DNA from: Allobosea sp.
GTDB taxonomy: Bacteria > Pseudomonadota > Alphaproteobacteria > Rhizobiales > Beijerinckiaceae
Length of the DNA stretch: 64,000 bases
Assembly (NCBI RefSeq): GCF_030695125.1
Contig: NZ_JAUYTP010000085.1
Location: forward strand, 62,001-126,000
Direction of reading: 5' to 3'
In this document: in pieces, positions 18,371-26,515 of the stretch
How positions within the stretch are numbered: the first letter of the stretch is position 1
Layout of the letters: each line of letters starts with the position of its first letter
Program-made: the position numbers and the translations under genes
The notes under the pieces: model-generated
Told to the model about the DNA's origin: nothing
The model's database searches: none
What the model saw: only the letters and a program-made list of their open reading frames with translations

Positions 18371-19141
18371 TCATTTGGCGGTGAAGCCGCCATCGACGGC
18401 CAGGGTCTGGCCGGTGACATAGACTGAGGCCGGCGAGGCCAGAAAGACCGTGGCGCCGGCGAGATCGTCGAGCTCGCCATTGCGGCCGATGGCGGTCTGC
18501 GCCGCGTTTTTGGCGGCGCGCGCGGGATCGGCGAAGACGGGGGCCGTCAGCGGCGTCGGGAAGAAGCCCGGCGCGATCGCGTTGCAGGTAACGCCATGGC
18601 GCGACCATTCCTCGGCGATGGCCCGCGTCAGCTGGACGACGCCGCCCTTCGCCGCGCCGTAGGGCGCGCAGTCGGGGAAGGCGCGGTAGCTCTGCAGCGA
18701 GGCGATGTTGACGATCCGCCCATAGCCGCGCTGCGCCATCCCCGGCGCAAAGGCCTGCGTCAGCAGGAAGGGCGCTCGCAGATGCACCGCCATGTGGAGG
18801 TCGAAGCCCTCGGCCGAAACCTGCATGAAGGGCTGGCGCAGATTGAGCCCCGCGACATTGACGAGGATGTCGATGGTCCGCCCCAGCCGCTCGCAGGCCG
18901 CCGCCAGGGTGGCGCCGGCCTCCGGCGAGGCGAGGTCGGCCGCGATGATGTCGGCCGCGATGCCGTCCGCCCGCAGGCCTTCGGCCGCCTCGCGCAGCGC
19001 CTCCTCCCGCCTTGCGACGATGACGAGATGCGCGCCCGCCAGCCCCAGCGCGCGGGCCATGGCGAGCCCGATGCCGCTGTTGCCGCCGGTGACCAGGGCC
19101 GTCTTGCCGGTCAGGTCGAAGAGAGAGGTCAGCCTGAACAT
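18371..19141 (-). CDS. SDR-family NAD(P) oxidoreductase, possible HpsO-like
   Basis: A 256-residue classical short-chain dehydrogenase. The coenzyme motif is TGGNSGIG (residues 18-25), NVAG follows, and the catalytic YGAAK occurs after a Ser-containing NIASLQSY. It begins 3 bases after the HpsN-like gene stops and ends 13 bases before the zinc dehydrogenase gene, so it belongs to the same operon. It probably interconverts a hydroxyl and a keto group on the imported substrate. The HpsO assignment is by gene neighbourhood only. Confidence 0.78.
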   Translation of the reverse strand: MFRLTSLFDLTGKTALVTGGNSGIGLAMARALGLAGAHLVIVARREEALREAAEGLRADGIAADIIAADLASPEAGATLAAACERLGRTIDILVNVAGLNLRQPFMQVSAEGFDLHMAVHLRAPFLLTQAFAPGMAQRGYGRIVNIASLQSYRAFPDCAPYGAAKGGVVQLTRAIAEEWSRHGVTCNAIAPGFFPTPLTAPVFADPARAAKNAAQTAIGRNGELDDLAGATVFLASPASVYVTGQTLAVDGGFTAK

Positions 19142-19144
19142 CTC

Positions 19145-20458
19145 TCAGACCTCGACCGGCGTGCCGAGGTCGACATTCGAGCCCGGCGCATATTTGGCCA
19201 TCCGCGCATCGCTGGTGCGGGCATGGGCCTCCATGCCCTCCAGCCGCGAGATCCGGGCCGAGACGGGGGCGATGCGCTGGCAGGCGGCGCGGTCCATGCG
19301 CTGCCAGGTCAGGGGCTTCAGGAATTTGTGGACCGACAGACCCGCCGAATAGCGGGCGGCGAACTTGGTCGGGAGGATGTGGTTGGGGCCCGAGACCTTG
19401 TCGCCGAAGGCGACATTGGTCTCCTCGCCGAGGAAGAGCGAGCCGTAATTGCTGAGATGGGCATGCCACCAGTCGAGATCGCCGCAATGCACCTCCAGAT
19501 GCTCGCAGGCGTAAGCGTCGGAGACCGCGACCATCTCCTCGCGCGTGTCGCAGAGGACGATCTCGCCATAGTCGCGCCAGGCGGCGCCGGCGGCATCGCG
19601 CGCGGTGGGTGGCAGGGTCGCGATCAGCTCCGGCATCAGCCTGGCGACCTCGTCGGCGATGCGGCGCGAGGAGGTGATCAGCCAGGCCGGGCTCTCATGG
19701 CCGTGCTCGGCCTGGCCGACGAGATCGGTCGCGACGATCAGCGGATCGGCGCTGTCGTCGGCGATCACGGCGACCTCGGAGGGGCCGGCGAAGACGTCGA
19801 TGCCGACCTTGCCGAACAGCATGCGCTTGGCCTCGGCGACGAATTTGTTGCCGGGCCCGACGATGATGTCGGCCGGCTTGCCGGTGAACAGGCCGAAGGT
19901 CATGGCCGCGACGGCCTGGACGCCGCCGAGGCACATGATGATGTCCGCGCCGGCCACCGTCAGCGCATAGAGCACATGGGGGTGGATGCCCTGGCCGCGG
20001 AACGGAGCGGAACAGGCGACGACGGTCTTGACGCCGGCGGCCTTGGCGGTGGCGACGGACATATAGGCCGAGGCGATATGGGCGTAGCGGCCGGTCGGCA
20101 CATAGCAGCCGGCCGTGTTCACCGGCACGAGCTTCTGCCCGAGATGCAGGCCGGGCGAAATCTCCAGCGAAAAATCCTGACAGGAGGCGCGCTGCGCCTC
20201 GGCGAAGCGGCGCACCTGACCTGCGGCGAAGCTGATATCGTCCCTGACGCCCTGCGGCATGTCGCGGATGCGCTCCGCGATGGCGGCCTGGTCGAGGACG
20301 ATCGGCCCGTCCCATTTGTCGAGCTTGAGGGCGTAGTCCTTCACCGCCTGCTCGCCCCCGGCCTCGATCGCGGCGAGCATCTCGGTGACCACCGCGCGTG
20401 CGGTGTCGGTTTCCGTCTCCGGCGTCTTGGTCGCGGTCTTGAGATGGGTGATGGCCAT
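19145..20458 (-). CDS. HisD-family dehydrogenase, HpsN-like (sulfopropanediol 3-dehydrogenase candidate)
   Basis: A 437-residue member of the histidinol dehydrogenase family. The family core is visible: GGVQAVAAMTFG, IIVGPGNKFVAEAKR, and the catalytic Glu-His pair in ACEHLEVH. A zinc-site QAEHGHESPA is also present. Histidine biosynthesis is unlikely, because no his genes are near and the protein sits in a TauABC-like transport operon with an SDR and a zinc alcohol dehydrogenase. This grouping matches hpsN-hpsO-hpsP, where HpsN oxidises 2,3-dihydroxypropane-1-sulfonate to sulfolactate. A hairpin precedes the gene. Confidence 0.72.
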   Translation of the reverse strand: MAITHLKTATKTPETETDTARAVVTEMLAAIEAGGEQAVKDYALKLDKWDGPIVLDQAAIAERIRDMPQGVRDDISFAAGQVRRFAEAQRASCQDFSLEISPGLHLGQKLVPVNTAGCYVPTGRYAHIASAYMSVATAKAAGVKTVVACSAPFRGQGIHPHVLYALTVAGADIIMCLGGVQAVAAMTFGLFTGKPADIIVGPGNKFVAEAKRMLFGKVGIDVFAGPSEVAVIADDSADPLIVATDLVGQAEHGHESPAWLITSSRRIADEVARLMPELIATLPPTARDAAGAAWRDYGEIVLCDTREEMVAVSDAYACEHLEVHCGDLDWWHAHLSNYGSLFLGEETNVAFGDKVSGPNHILPTKFAARYSAGLSVHKFLKPLTWQRMDRAACQRIAPVSARISRLEGMEAHARTSDARMAKYAPGSNVDLGTPVEV

Positions 20459-20493
20459 GGCTTGAGGTCCGCTTCGGAGCGCAGGGGGTGGTG

Positions 20494-20519
20494 GCGGTGA
20501 CGCCGGGAGGCGTCACCGC
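20494..20519 (-). terminator. Intercistronic hairpin after the ABC binding-protein gene
   Basis: A perfect 11-bp stem (GCGGTGACGCC / GGCGTCACCGC) with a 4-base loop lies in the 82-base gap between the binding-protein gene and the HpsN-like gene, with no T-tract. As at 8055-8079, it follows a binding-protein gene and probably sets expression stoichiometry. Confidence 0.6.
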
Positions 20520-20540
20520 AGCGGTCGGTGATGAGCTGGC

Positions 20541-21590
20541 TTACTTCTTGTCGAACTCGGTCGCGAAGGCCTTGAGCTTGGGGTCGGCGGCGACGCGCTT
20601 CAGGAAGTCGTCGGTGACGTAGCTCTTGGCGTCCGGGTTGGAGGGAATCGTCCCGACCTCGGTGATGAACTTGCCGATCTCGGAGAACCAGCCATCGACG
20701 GTGGAGGCGCCCGAGGCCCGCGCCATCAGCTTGAGCTGCTCGTCGAGGCCGAAGGTCGGCCGCAGCGCGAACTCCTGGTCCATCGCCTTGGGCGTCACCT
20801 CGAGCCCACCCTGCTTGTAGAAGTCGAGCGCCAGCGTGCGCGCCTCGGCCGGGTTGGCCTTGGCCCAGGACCAGCCGCGCAGGAAGACGGCCAGGAACTT
20901 CGCGACGTCCTCGGGCCGCTCCTTGGCGAAATCGCCGCGAACGATCAGCGCGCCGGGCACGATCGCGTTCGCATCCGCGCCCGAGCAAAGATATTTGGCG
21001 TTGGCGCGCTCTTCGAGCGTGTAGGTGTTGGGCGCCCAGACGCCGGCGACATCGCCATTGTTGGAGGTGATCGCGGTGATGATCTGGGCCTGGCCGAGAT
21101 TGACGAACTGCATGTCGCTCTGCTGCAGGCCGAACTTGGTCAGGCATTTGCGCGCCGCGTAATCCACCGTGGAATTGGTGGTGAGGAGAAGCTTCTGGCC
21201 CTTCAGCAGCTTCGGATCGGCCTTGATCGCGTCGAACTTGTCGCCGCGCACCATCATCGCATTGGTCTTCGACTCGTCGTTGGTGATGCCGATGGTCAGG
21301 ATGTTGAAGCGTACCGCCCCGAGCACGGCGGGAACCGAACCGGTGCCGCCGACATCCCAGGATTTGGCGGCCGAGGCCGCGATCTGCGGCGCGCCGGCCG
21401 GGAAGGTCGAGAAGTTCGGCGTCAGGCCGACATCCTTCCACCAGCCCTTGACGGTGGCGTAGTGGAACGGCAGCGCCCAGTAGAGCGAGGGCTGGTAGCT
21501 GACGCCGATGGCGGTCTGCGCCTGGCTCGGCGAAGGCGCGGCAAAGGCCAGCGCGGCGGCGATCCCCAATCCGGCAACGATGCGTTTCAT
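20541..21590 (-). CDS. ABC transporter substrate-binding protein (SsuA/TauA/NrtA type)
   Basis: A 349-residue periplasmic protein with a Sec signal peptide (MKRIVAGLGIAAALAFAAP, cleavage near SQAQ). The mature part shows the NMT1/SsuA pattern: IGVSYQPSLYWALPFHYA and GWWKDVGLTPNF near the start, and GLQQSDMQFVNLGQAQ in the hinge region. Proteins of this group bind sulfonates, taurine, nitrate or small aromatics. It belongs to the operon with two permeases, an ATPase and three dehydrogenases. Confidence 0.88.
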   Translation of the reverse strand: MKRIVAGLGIAAALAFAAPSPSQAQTAIGVSYQPSLYWALPFHYATVKGWWKDVGLTPNFSTFPAGAPQIAASAAKSWDVGGTGSVPAVLGAVRFNILTIGITNDESKTNAMMVRGDKFDAIKADPKLLKGQKLLLTTNSTVDYAARKCLTKFGLQQSDMQFVNLGQAQIITAITSNNGDVAGVWAPNTYTLEERANAKYLCSGADANAIVPGALIVRGDFAKERPEDVAKFLAVFLRGWSWAKANPAEARTLALDFYKQGGLEVTPKAMDQEFALRPTFGLDEQLKLMARASGASTVDGWFSEIGKFITEVGTIPSNPDAKSYVTDDFLKRVAADPKLKAFATEFDKK

Positions 21591-21623
21591 CTTCGTTTTC
21601 TCCCTGTTGTCGTTAGCCCGGTC

Positions 21624-22880
21624 TCAGCCTGTTACGGCCCGCCCGGTTTTCCCTGTCTCCGCCCGGGCGGAGACGACGGTCTCGATGGCCTCGCGCAGGA
21701 TCTCGGCGACGAGGTCGCAATCTTCATCGGTCAGCGAGAGCGGCGTGCGAATGTCGCAGAGCCCGGCCAGGATGGCGTGGGTCTGCGCCATCGGCCCCTG
21801 CTCGCCGGCATAGCGCCAATGGCGCGGCGCGCTGGTGAAACCGCGCTGCCGGCCGGCGCCGAACCATTTGATCGGCAGGCCGCGGGCGGCGCAGCGCTCG
21901 AGGACCGCAGCGATCTCGGCATCGTCGAAGCCCAGCAGCGAGAACTGGACCGAGGTCGCGCCATAGCGCTCCTTGGGCGAGCGCGGCGGCAGGCGGACAT
22001 GCTGCGAGCGCGCGATGGCTGCGCCGATCCGGTCATGGATGGCGTTCCAGCGCGCAGCGCGGCGCGGCAGGTCGTGCAGTTGCGGCCGCAGCAGCGCAGC
22101 GGCGAGCGCCGTCATCCGCATGCTGAAATTGGGGGTCCGTTCCTCCCAGGCAGCGATGACCTCGGCAGCCGGCGCGCTGCGATGCTGGGCGTGCAGCATG
22201 TAGCTGCCCGAATGCAGGATGGCCCGGGCGATGCGGTCGTCATCGTCCAGCACGAGGAAACCGCCCTCGCCGGCGTTGAGATGCTTGTAGGTCTGGGCAC
22301 TGAAGGCGGCCGCCGCCCCGAAGGTGCCGATGGCGCGTCCGCCCCAGGCGGCGCAGAGCGCATGGGCGCAATCCTCAACCAGGAGCAGCCCGAGCTCGTC
22401 GCAGGCGGCCATCACCGCATCCATGTCGGCGATGTGCCCGCGCATATGCGACAGCAGCAGGATGCGGGCACCCGAGGCGCGGGCCTTGGCGCGCAGATCC
22501 TCGCAGTCGATGACGTAGTCCGGGCCGACCTCGACCAGGACCGGCCGGCCGCCGGCATGCAGGATGGCGCCGGGCACCGGCGCCAGCGTGAAGCCATTGA
22601 CCAGCACCGGCTCGCCCGGCTGCAGGTCCAGCACCTTCAGCGCCAGGCACAAAGCGGCGCCGCCGGAGTTGACGGCGACGCAATAGCGCCGGCCGACGAA
22701 GGCGGCGAACTCCTGCTCCAGCAAAGCGACGTCGTTCTGGTCGGCACCCATCTCGCCATAGCGGAACAGCCGGCCCGAGCGCATCAGTTCGCAGGCGCGC
22801 GCGATGCCCGCCTCGGGAATCGGCTCCGGCTCGGTCAGGTCACGCGCGAGGCGTGGCAGGGTGGCGAGGTCAGACCCCAT
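21624..22880 (-). CDS. DegT/DnrJ/EryC1-family PLP aminotransferase-like protein
   Basis: A 418-residue fold-type I PLP enzyme. The expected Schiff-base lysine is in SAQTYKHLNAGEGG, the cofactor-binding segment is NSGGAALCLALKVL, and VEDCAHA supplies the Asp-His pair. DegT enzymes normally transaminate keto-sugars or act as sugar dehydratases. Its 5' end overlaps the ATPase gene by 11 bases and it lies inside the transporter operon. It may transaminate a keto product of the neighbouring dehydrogenases, an unexpected partner for sulfonate or polyol oxidation. Substrate unknown. Confidence 0.82.
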   Translation of the reverse strand: MGSDLATLPRLARDLTEPEPIPEAGIARACELMRSGRLFRYGEMGADQNDVALLEQEFAAFVGRRYCVAVNSGGAALCLALKVLDLQPGEPVLVNGFTLAPVPGAILHAGGRPVLVEVGPDYVIDCEDLRAKARASGARILLLSHMRGHIADMDAVMAACDELGLLLVEDCAHALCAAWGGRAIGTFGAAAAFSAQTYKHLNAGEGGFLVLDDDDRIARAILHSGSYMLHAQHRSAPAAEVIAAWEERTPNFSMRMTALAAALLRPQLHDLPRRAARWNAIHDRIGAAIARSQHVRLPPRSPKERYGATSVQFSLLGFDDAEIAAVLERCAARGLPIKWFGAGRQRGFTSAPRHWRYAGEQGPMAQTHAILAGLCDIRTPLSLTDEDCDLVAEILREAIETVVSARAETGKTGRAVTG

Positions 22881-23667
22881 GGGCGCCCTTCTCCTCGCGC
22901 AGCGACTTCCAGATCTGGGTGCGCAGATGGACGAAGGATTCGAGATCCATCACGTCTTCGATCCTCTCATGGCGGTCCCAGTTCTCGGCCTGTCGCACCG
23001 AGCGGATGTCGAGCACCTCCTTGATGCGGCCCGGGCGGCGGGTCATGATCGCCACCCGGTCGGCGAGGTAGACTGCCTCTTCCACCGCATGGGTGATGAA
23101 CAGCACGGTGCGGGGATTGACCCGCGCCAGCCGCACCAGCTCCTCCTGCATGACGACGCGCGTCTGCGCGTCGAGCGCGCCGAAAGGCTCGTCCATCAGC
23201 AGCACTTCCGGATCGAGCACATAGGCCCGCGCGATGGCGACCCGCTGCTGCATGCCGCCCGAGAGCTGATGCGGGAAGGCATCCGCATGGCTCTCGAGGT
23301 TCATGAGCTTGAGCGCGTCGGCGACCAGCCCGTCGCGTTCGCCCTTCGGCAGGTTCTTGTTGCGCAGTCCGAGTTCGATGTTCTCGCGCACCGTCTTCCA
23401 CGGAAACAATGCGAATTGCTGGAAGACCACGGCGCGATCGGGGCCCGGCTCCGTCACAGCCTTGCCGTTGACGCTGACGATGCCGGCGCTGGGCGGCTCG
23501 AAGCCGGCGACCATGCGCAGGCAGGTCGTCTTGCCGCAGCCGGAGGGGCCGACGATCGCGACGAACTCCTTGTCGGCAATCTCCAGATTGATGTCGTCGA
23601 GCGCCTTCAGGCCGCCCGACACCGGACCGAAGACCTTGTCGACCTTGTCGAAACGAATCGAACCCAT
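22870..23667 (-). CDS. ABC transporter ATPase (TauB/SsuB type)
   Basis: A 265-residue nucleotide-binding subunit. Walker A GPSGCGKTT (about residues 40-48), signature LSGGMQQR, Walker B VLLMDEPFGALD and the switch His in LFITHAVEEA are all intact. It powers the importer formed with the two permeases encoded just upstream. The gene overlaps the DegT gene by 11 bases. Confidence 0.94.
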   Translation of the reverse strand: MGSIRFDKVDKVFGPVSGGLKALDDINLEIADKEFVAIVGPSGCGKTTCLRMVAGFEPPSAGIVSVNGKAVTEPGPDRAVVFQQFALFPWKTVRENIELGLRNKNLPKGERDGLVADALKLMNLESHADAFPHQLSGGMQQRVAIARAYVLDPEVLLMDEPFGALDAQTRVVMQEELVRLARVNPRTVLFITHAVEEAVYLADRVAIMTRRPGRIKEVLDIRSVRQAENWDRHERIEDVMDLESFVHLRTQIWKSLREEKGAHGV

Positions 23668-23680
23668 CGTCGTCGTTCCC

Positions 23681-24472
23681 TTACGCCTGGAGGCCGCGGC
23701 GGCGGCGAAGCCAGGCTTCGCCCTGCCGCAGCATCACATCGATGGCCATGCCGACGAGGCCGATCGCGACCATGCCGGCCATCACGGTCGGGGTCGCGAC
23801 ATTGGCCTGCGCCTGCACCATCATGAATCCGACCCCGGCCGCCGCCACGATCAGCTCCGCCCCGACCAGCGACTGCCAGCCGAGCCCCGCCGAGACGCGC
23901 AAGCCAGAGACGATCGAGGGGGTCGCCGCCGGAAGCAGGATTTCCAGGATCATCCGCAGATGCCCGGTGCCGAGCATGCGCGCCGCCTCAATGAGGCGGG
24001 GCTCGACGAAGCGGGCGCCGCGATAGGCGTTGATCAGGCAGGGCGGGAAGGCGCCCGCGAAGATGATCAGGATCGGCCCGCCGATGCCGACGCCGAACCA
24101 CAAAGCGGCGAAGGGCACCCAGGCGATCGGAGCGATGAAGCGCAAGCCGTCGAAGAGCGGGGTGACGACGTCGTCGAGCCAGCGGAACCAGCCCATCAGC
24201 AGGCCGAGCGGCACGCCGATGAAGGCTGCCAGCAGCACGCCATAGGCATAGCGCTGGAAGCTCGAGGCCAGATGCTGCGGCAGCGTCGCGCCGGCGAAGG
24301 GATTGGTCAGCAGGTGGACGAAGCGGGTCAGGACATCGAGCGGCGAAGGCAGGAACTGACGTGGCACGATGCCGAAGGCCGACAGCGCCGCCCAGAGCCC
24401 GATGAAGCCGACGAGACCCAGCGCGCCCCAGGCGCATTTCTCGCTCAGGCGAAGCGGGATCGTCTGCATCAA
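23681..24472 (-). CDS. ABC transporter permease (TauC/SsuC type), first of two
   Basis: A 263-residue inner-membrane permease with about six hydrophobic segments. The EAA-type loop is ARMLGTGHLRMILEILLPAA. Its start overlaps the preceding permease stop (ATGA). Two different SsuC-like permeases in one operon suggest a heterodimeric channel, less usual than the homodimer assumed for taurine and sulfonate systems. Confidence 0.9.
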   Translation of the reverse strand: MMQTIPLRLSEKCAWGALGLVGFIGLWAALSAFGIVPRQFLPSPLDVLTRFVHLLTNPFAGATLPQHLASSFQRYAYGVLLAAFIGVPLGLLMGWFRWLDDVVTPLFDGLRFIAPIAWVPFAALWFGVGIGGPILIIFAGAFPPCLINAYRGARFVEPRLIEAARMLGTGHLRMILEILLPAATPSIVSGLRVSAGLGWQSLVGAELIVAAAGVGFMMVQAQANVATPTVMAGMVAIGLVGMAIDVMLRQGEAWLRRRRGLQA

Positions 24473-25245
24473 TCCCTCCCCGCCACATTCCAGGCGAGCG
24501 CGCGGCGCTCGACCCGGCCGAGCGCATGGGTCGTCGCCCAGCCGAGCACGCCGACCGTCACCATCCCCACCAGGATCATGCCCGGGTAGATGTCCTGCTG
24601 GGCCATGTTGAGCACGAAGCCGATGCCGGCGAGGGCGCCGACGAGTTCGGCCGCGACCAGCGTCGTCCAGGAGGCCTGGAGCGACAGGCGCAGGCCCGTG
24701 AAGATCATCGGGGCGGCGGCCGGGGCGATCACCTCGGTGACCATCCGCCAGCGCGGCGTGCCCAGCATCTGCGCGGCCTCGATGATCGGGCGGTCGATGT
24801 TGCGCACGCCGGCGAAGGAATTGATCACCGAGGGCACGAAGGCGGCAAACCAGATCACCATGATCTTGGCGCCGTCGCCGAGGCCGAGCCAGAGGATTGC
24901 GAGCGGAATCCAGGCCAAAGGCGGGATCGGCCGGATGATCAGGAAGATCGGGTTGATCGCGGCCTCGGCGCGCCGGTCCCAGCCCATCCAGAGGCCGAGC
25001 GGCACACCGGTGGCGATCGCCACGAGAAAGCCCATCACGACCAGCTTGACGCTCTGCAGCGCATGGGCCGCCAGCCCGCCGCCGGCATAGCCGCGCGTCG
25101 TGATCTGCTTCAGCGACAGCCAGAAATCAGCAGGCGAGGGGAAGCGGCCGGGCGAAACGAAGCCCGTCGCCGTGGTCACGCCGAACCACAGCAGCAGCAC
25201 AGCCGCCACCGAGCCCAGACCGACCCATCCCCGTCTTCCGATCAT
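24469..25245 (-). CDS. ABC transporter permease (TauC/SsuC type), second of two
   Basis: A 258-residue permease with the EAA loop AAQMLGTPRWRMVTEVIAPAA and about six membrane segments. It is the first gene of the eight-gene operon. A perfect LacI-type palindrome lies 26 bases upstream of its ATG. It probably pairs with the adjacent permease. Confidence 0.9.
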   Translation of the reverse strand: MIGRRGWVGLGSVAAVLLLWFGVTTATGFVSPGRFPSPADFWLSLKQITTRGYAGGGLAAHALQSVKLVVMGFLVAIATGVPLGLWMGWDRRAEAAINPIFLIIRPIPPLAWIPLAILWLGLGDGAKIMVIWFAAFVPSVINSFAGVRNIDRPIIEAAQMLGTPRWRMVTEVIAPAAAPMIFTGLRLSLQASWTTLVAAELVGALAGIGFVLNMAQQDIYPGMILVGMVTVGVLGWATTHALGRVERRALAWNVAGRD

Positions 25246-25270
25246 GGCGCTCCCCGATGCGCTCTTCTGA

Positions 25271-25284
25271 TGAAAGCGCTTTCA
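25271..25284. promoter_or_regulatory. LacI-type operator O1 (perfect 14-bp palindrome)
   Basis: TGAAAGCGCTTTCA is a perfect dyad with the central CG of LacI/GalR operators. It is 26 bases upstream of the first permease gene. Binding here should repress the transporter-dehydrogenase operon. Confidence 0.8.
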
Positions 25285-25385
25285 GCAAACGTTCCAGATC
25301 GTCGGCGTCATGTCAACCTCTGTCGGTCAGCGGCGATTTTTGACAGTTCTGCTTGCCGTTCAAGGCGATATGAGACTAGATCGAA

Positions 25386-25399
25386 TGAAAGAACTTTCA
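25386..25399. promoter_or_regulatory. LacI-type operator O2
   Basis: TGAAAGAACTTTCA has the same arms as O1 (TGAAAG/CTTTCA) with AA at the centre. It ends 8 bases before the LacI start codon, so it could block ribosome or polymerase access and give autoregulation. The centre-to-centre distance to O1 is 115 bases, close to 11 helical turns. Confidence 0.75.
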
Positions 25400-25407
25400 T
25401 TACGACG

Positions 25408-26424
25408 ATGGTGAGCGCAGTGCGCGTCAAGCTGAGCGATGTGGCCCGGGATGCGGGTGTATCCGCTGCGACCGTGTCGCGTGCCATCGCCCAGCCCGAG
25501 CTTCTGTCGCCGGAAACGCTCGCCCGCGTCAGGGCCAGTGCCCAGCGTCTCGGCTACCTGCCCGACGGGGCTGCACGGGCGCTCGCATCCGGCCGGTCCA
25601 TGACCATCGGCGCGATCGTTCCCACGCTCGACAGCGCCATCTTCGCCCGTGCCCTCCAGGCGATGCAGGCGACCCTGGCGCAATCGGGCTATCTGCTGCT
25701 GGTCGCCTCGCATGAGGCCAGCCCCGCCGCCGAAACGCAGGCCGTGCGCGCCCTCTTGGGGCGCGGCGTTGATGGCCTGATGCTGGTCGGGGCCGAGCGG
25801 GCGCCGGACACCACCGCCCTGCTGAAGGCCTCGGGCCTGCCGGTGGTGCTGACCTGGTGCGGCGATGGCCATTTCACCGCCGTCACCATCGACAATGCGC
25901 TCGCCGGGCGCCTGGCGGCGCAGCATCTGATCAAGCTCGGGCACCGCCGCATCGGCATGATCGCGGGGCATCTCCAGTTCAACGATCGGCAGAGGGCGCG
26001 GCTCGCCGGCGCCAGAGCGGCGCTTGAGGAGGCGGGCCTGTCGCTGCCCGATTCCCTGGTCGTCGAACAGGCGCTGACGCTTGCCGGCGGCCGGGCCGGT
26101 TGCGCGATGCTGCTCGACCTGGACGCCCCACCCACCGCGCTGATCGGCGGCATCGACCTGTTCGCCATCGGCTGTCTCGAAGAGGCGCATGCGCGCGGCA
26201 TCGTCGTGCCCGAGGGCCTCAGCGTCGTCGGGATCGACGGGCTCGACATGTCGGCTCATGTCTCGCCGGGGCTAACCACGGTCCACGTCCCCACGGGCCG
26301 GATCGGCAATCTCGCCGCGCAGACACTGATGGCGATGGTGGCGAACCGTCCCGTTGCGAAGGAAACCGTGCTGCCCGTCGAGCTCGTGGTTCGCCGGTCC
26401 TCTCAGCCGCTCAACCGGACCTAG
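25408..26424 (+). CDS. LacI-family transcriptional regulator of the transporter-dehydrogenase operon
   Basis: A 338-residue LacI/GalR protein. The helix-turn-helix is VKLSDVARDAGVSAATVSRA (residues 7-26), with a hinge LPDGAARALAS and a ribose-binding-like effector domain. It is divergent from the eight-gene operon, with two matching operators in the 162-base gap. Its effector is probably the imported substrate or the first oxidation product. The start at 25408 places the HTH at the usual distance from the N-terminus. Confidence 0.9.
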   Translation: MVSAVRVKLSDVARDAGVSAATVSRAIAQPELLSPETLARVRASAQRLGYLPDGAARALASGRSMTIGAIVPTLDSAIFARALQAMQATLAQSGYLLLVASHEASPAAETQAVRALLGRGVDGLMLVGAERAPDTTALLKASGLPVVLTWCGDGHFTAVTIDNALAGRLAAQHLIKLGHRRIGMIAGHLQFNDRQRARLAGARAALEEAGLSLPDSLVVEQALTLAGGRAGCAMLLDLDAPPTALIGGIDLFAIGCLEEAHARGIVVPEGLSVVGIDGLDMSAHVSPGLTTVHVPTGRIGNLAAQTLMAMVANRPVAKETVLPVELVVRRSSQPLNRT

Positions 26425-26515
26425 CCGCAAACGCAGCCGGGCTCGTCTGTCGCCGGCCGGTCTCGTCGCCGGGGTCTTCACGCTGCCGGGAACCGTCTTG
26501 CGAGGGAGTGCGGGC

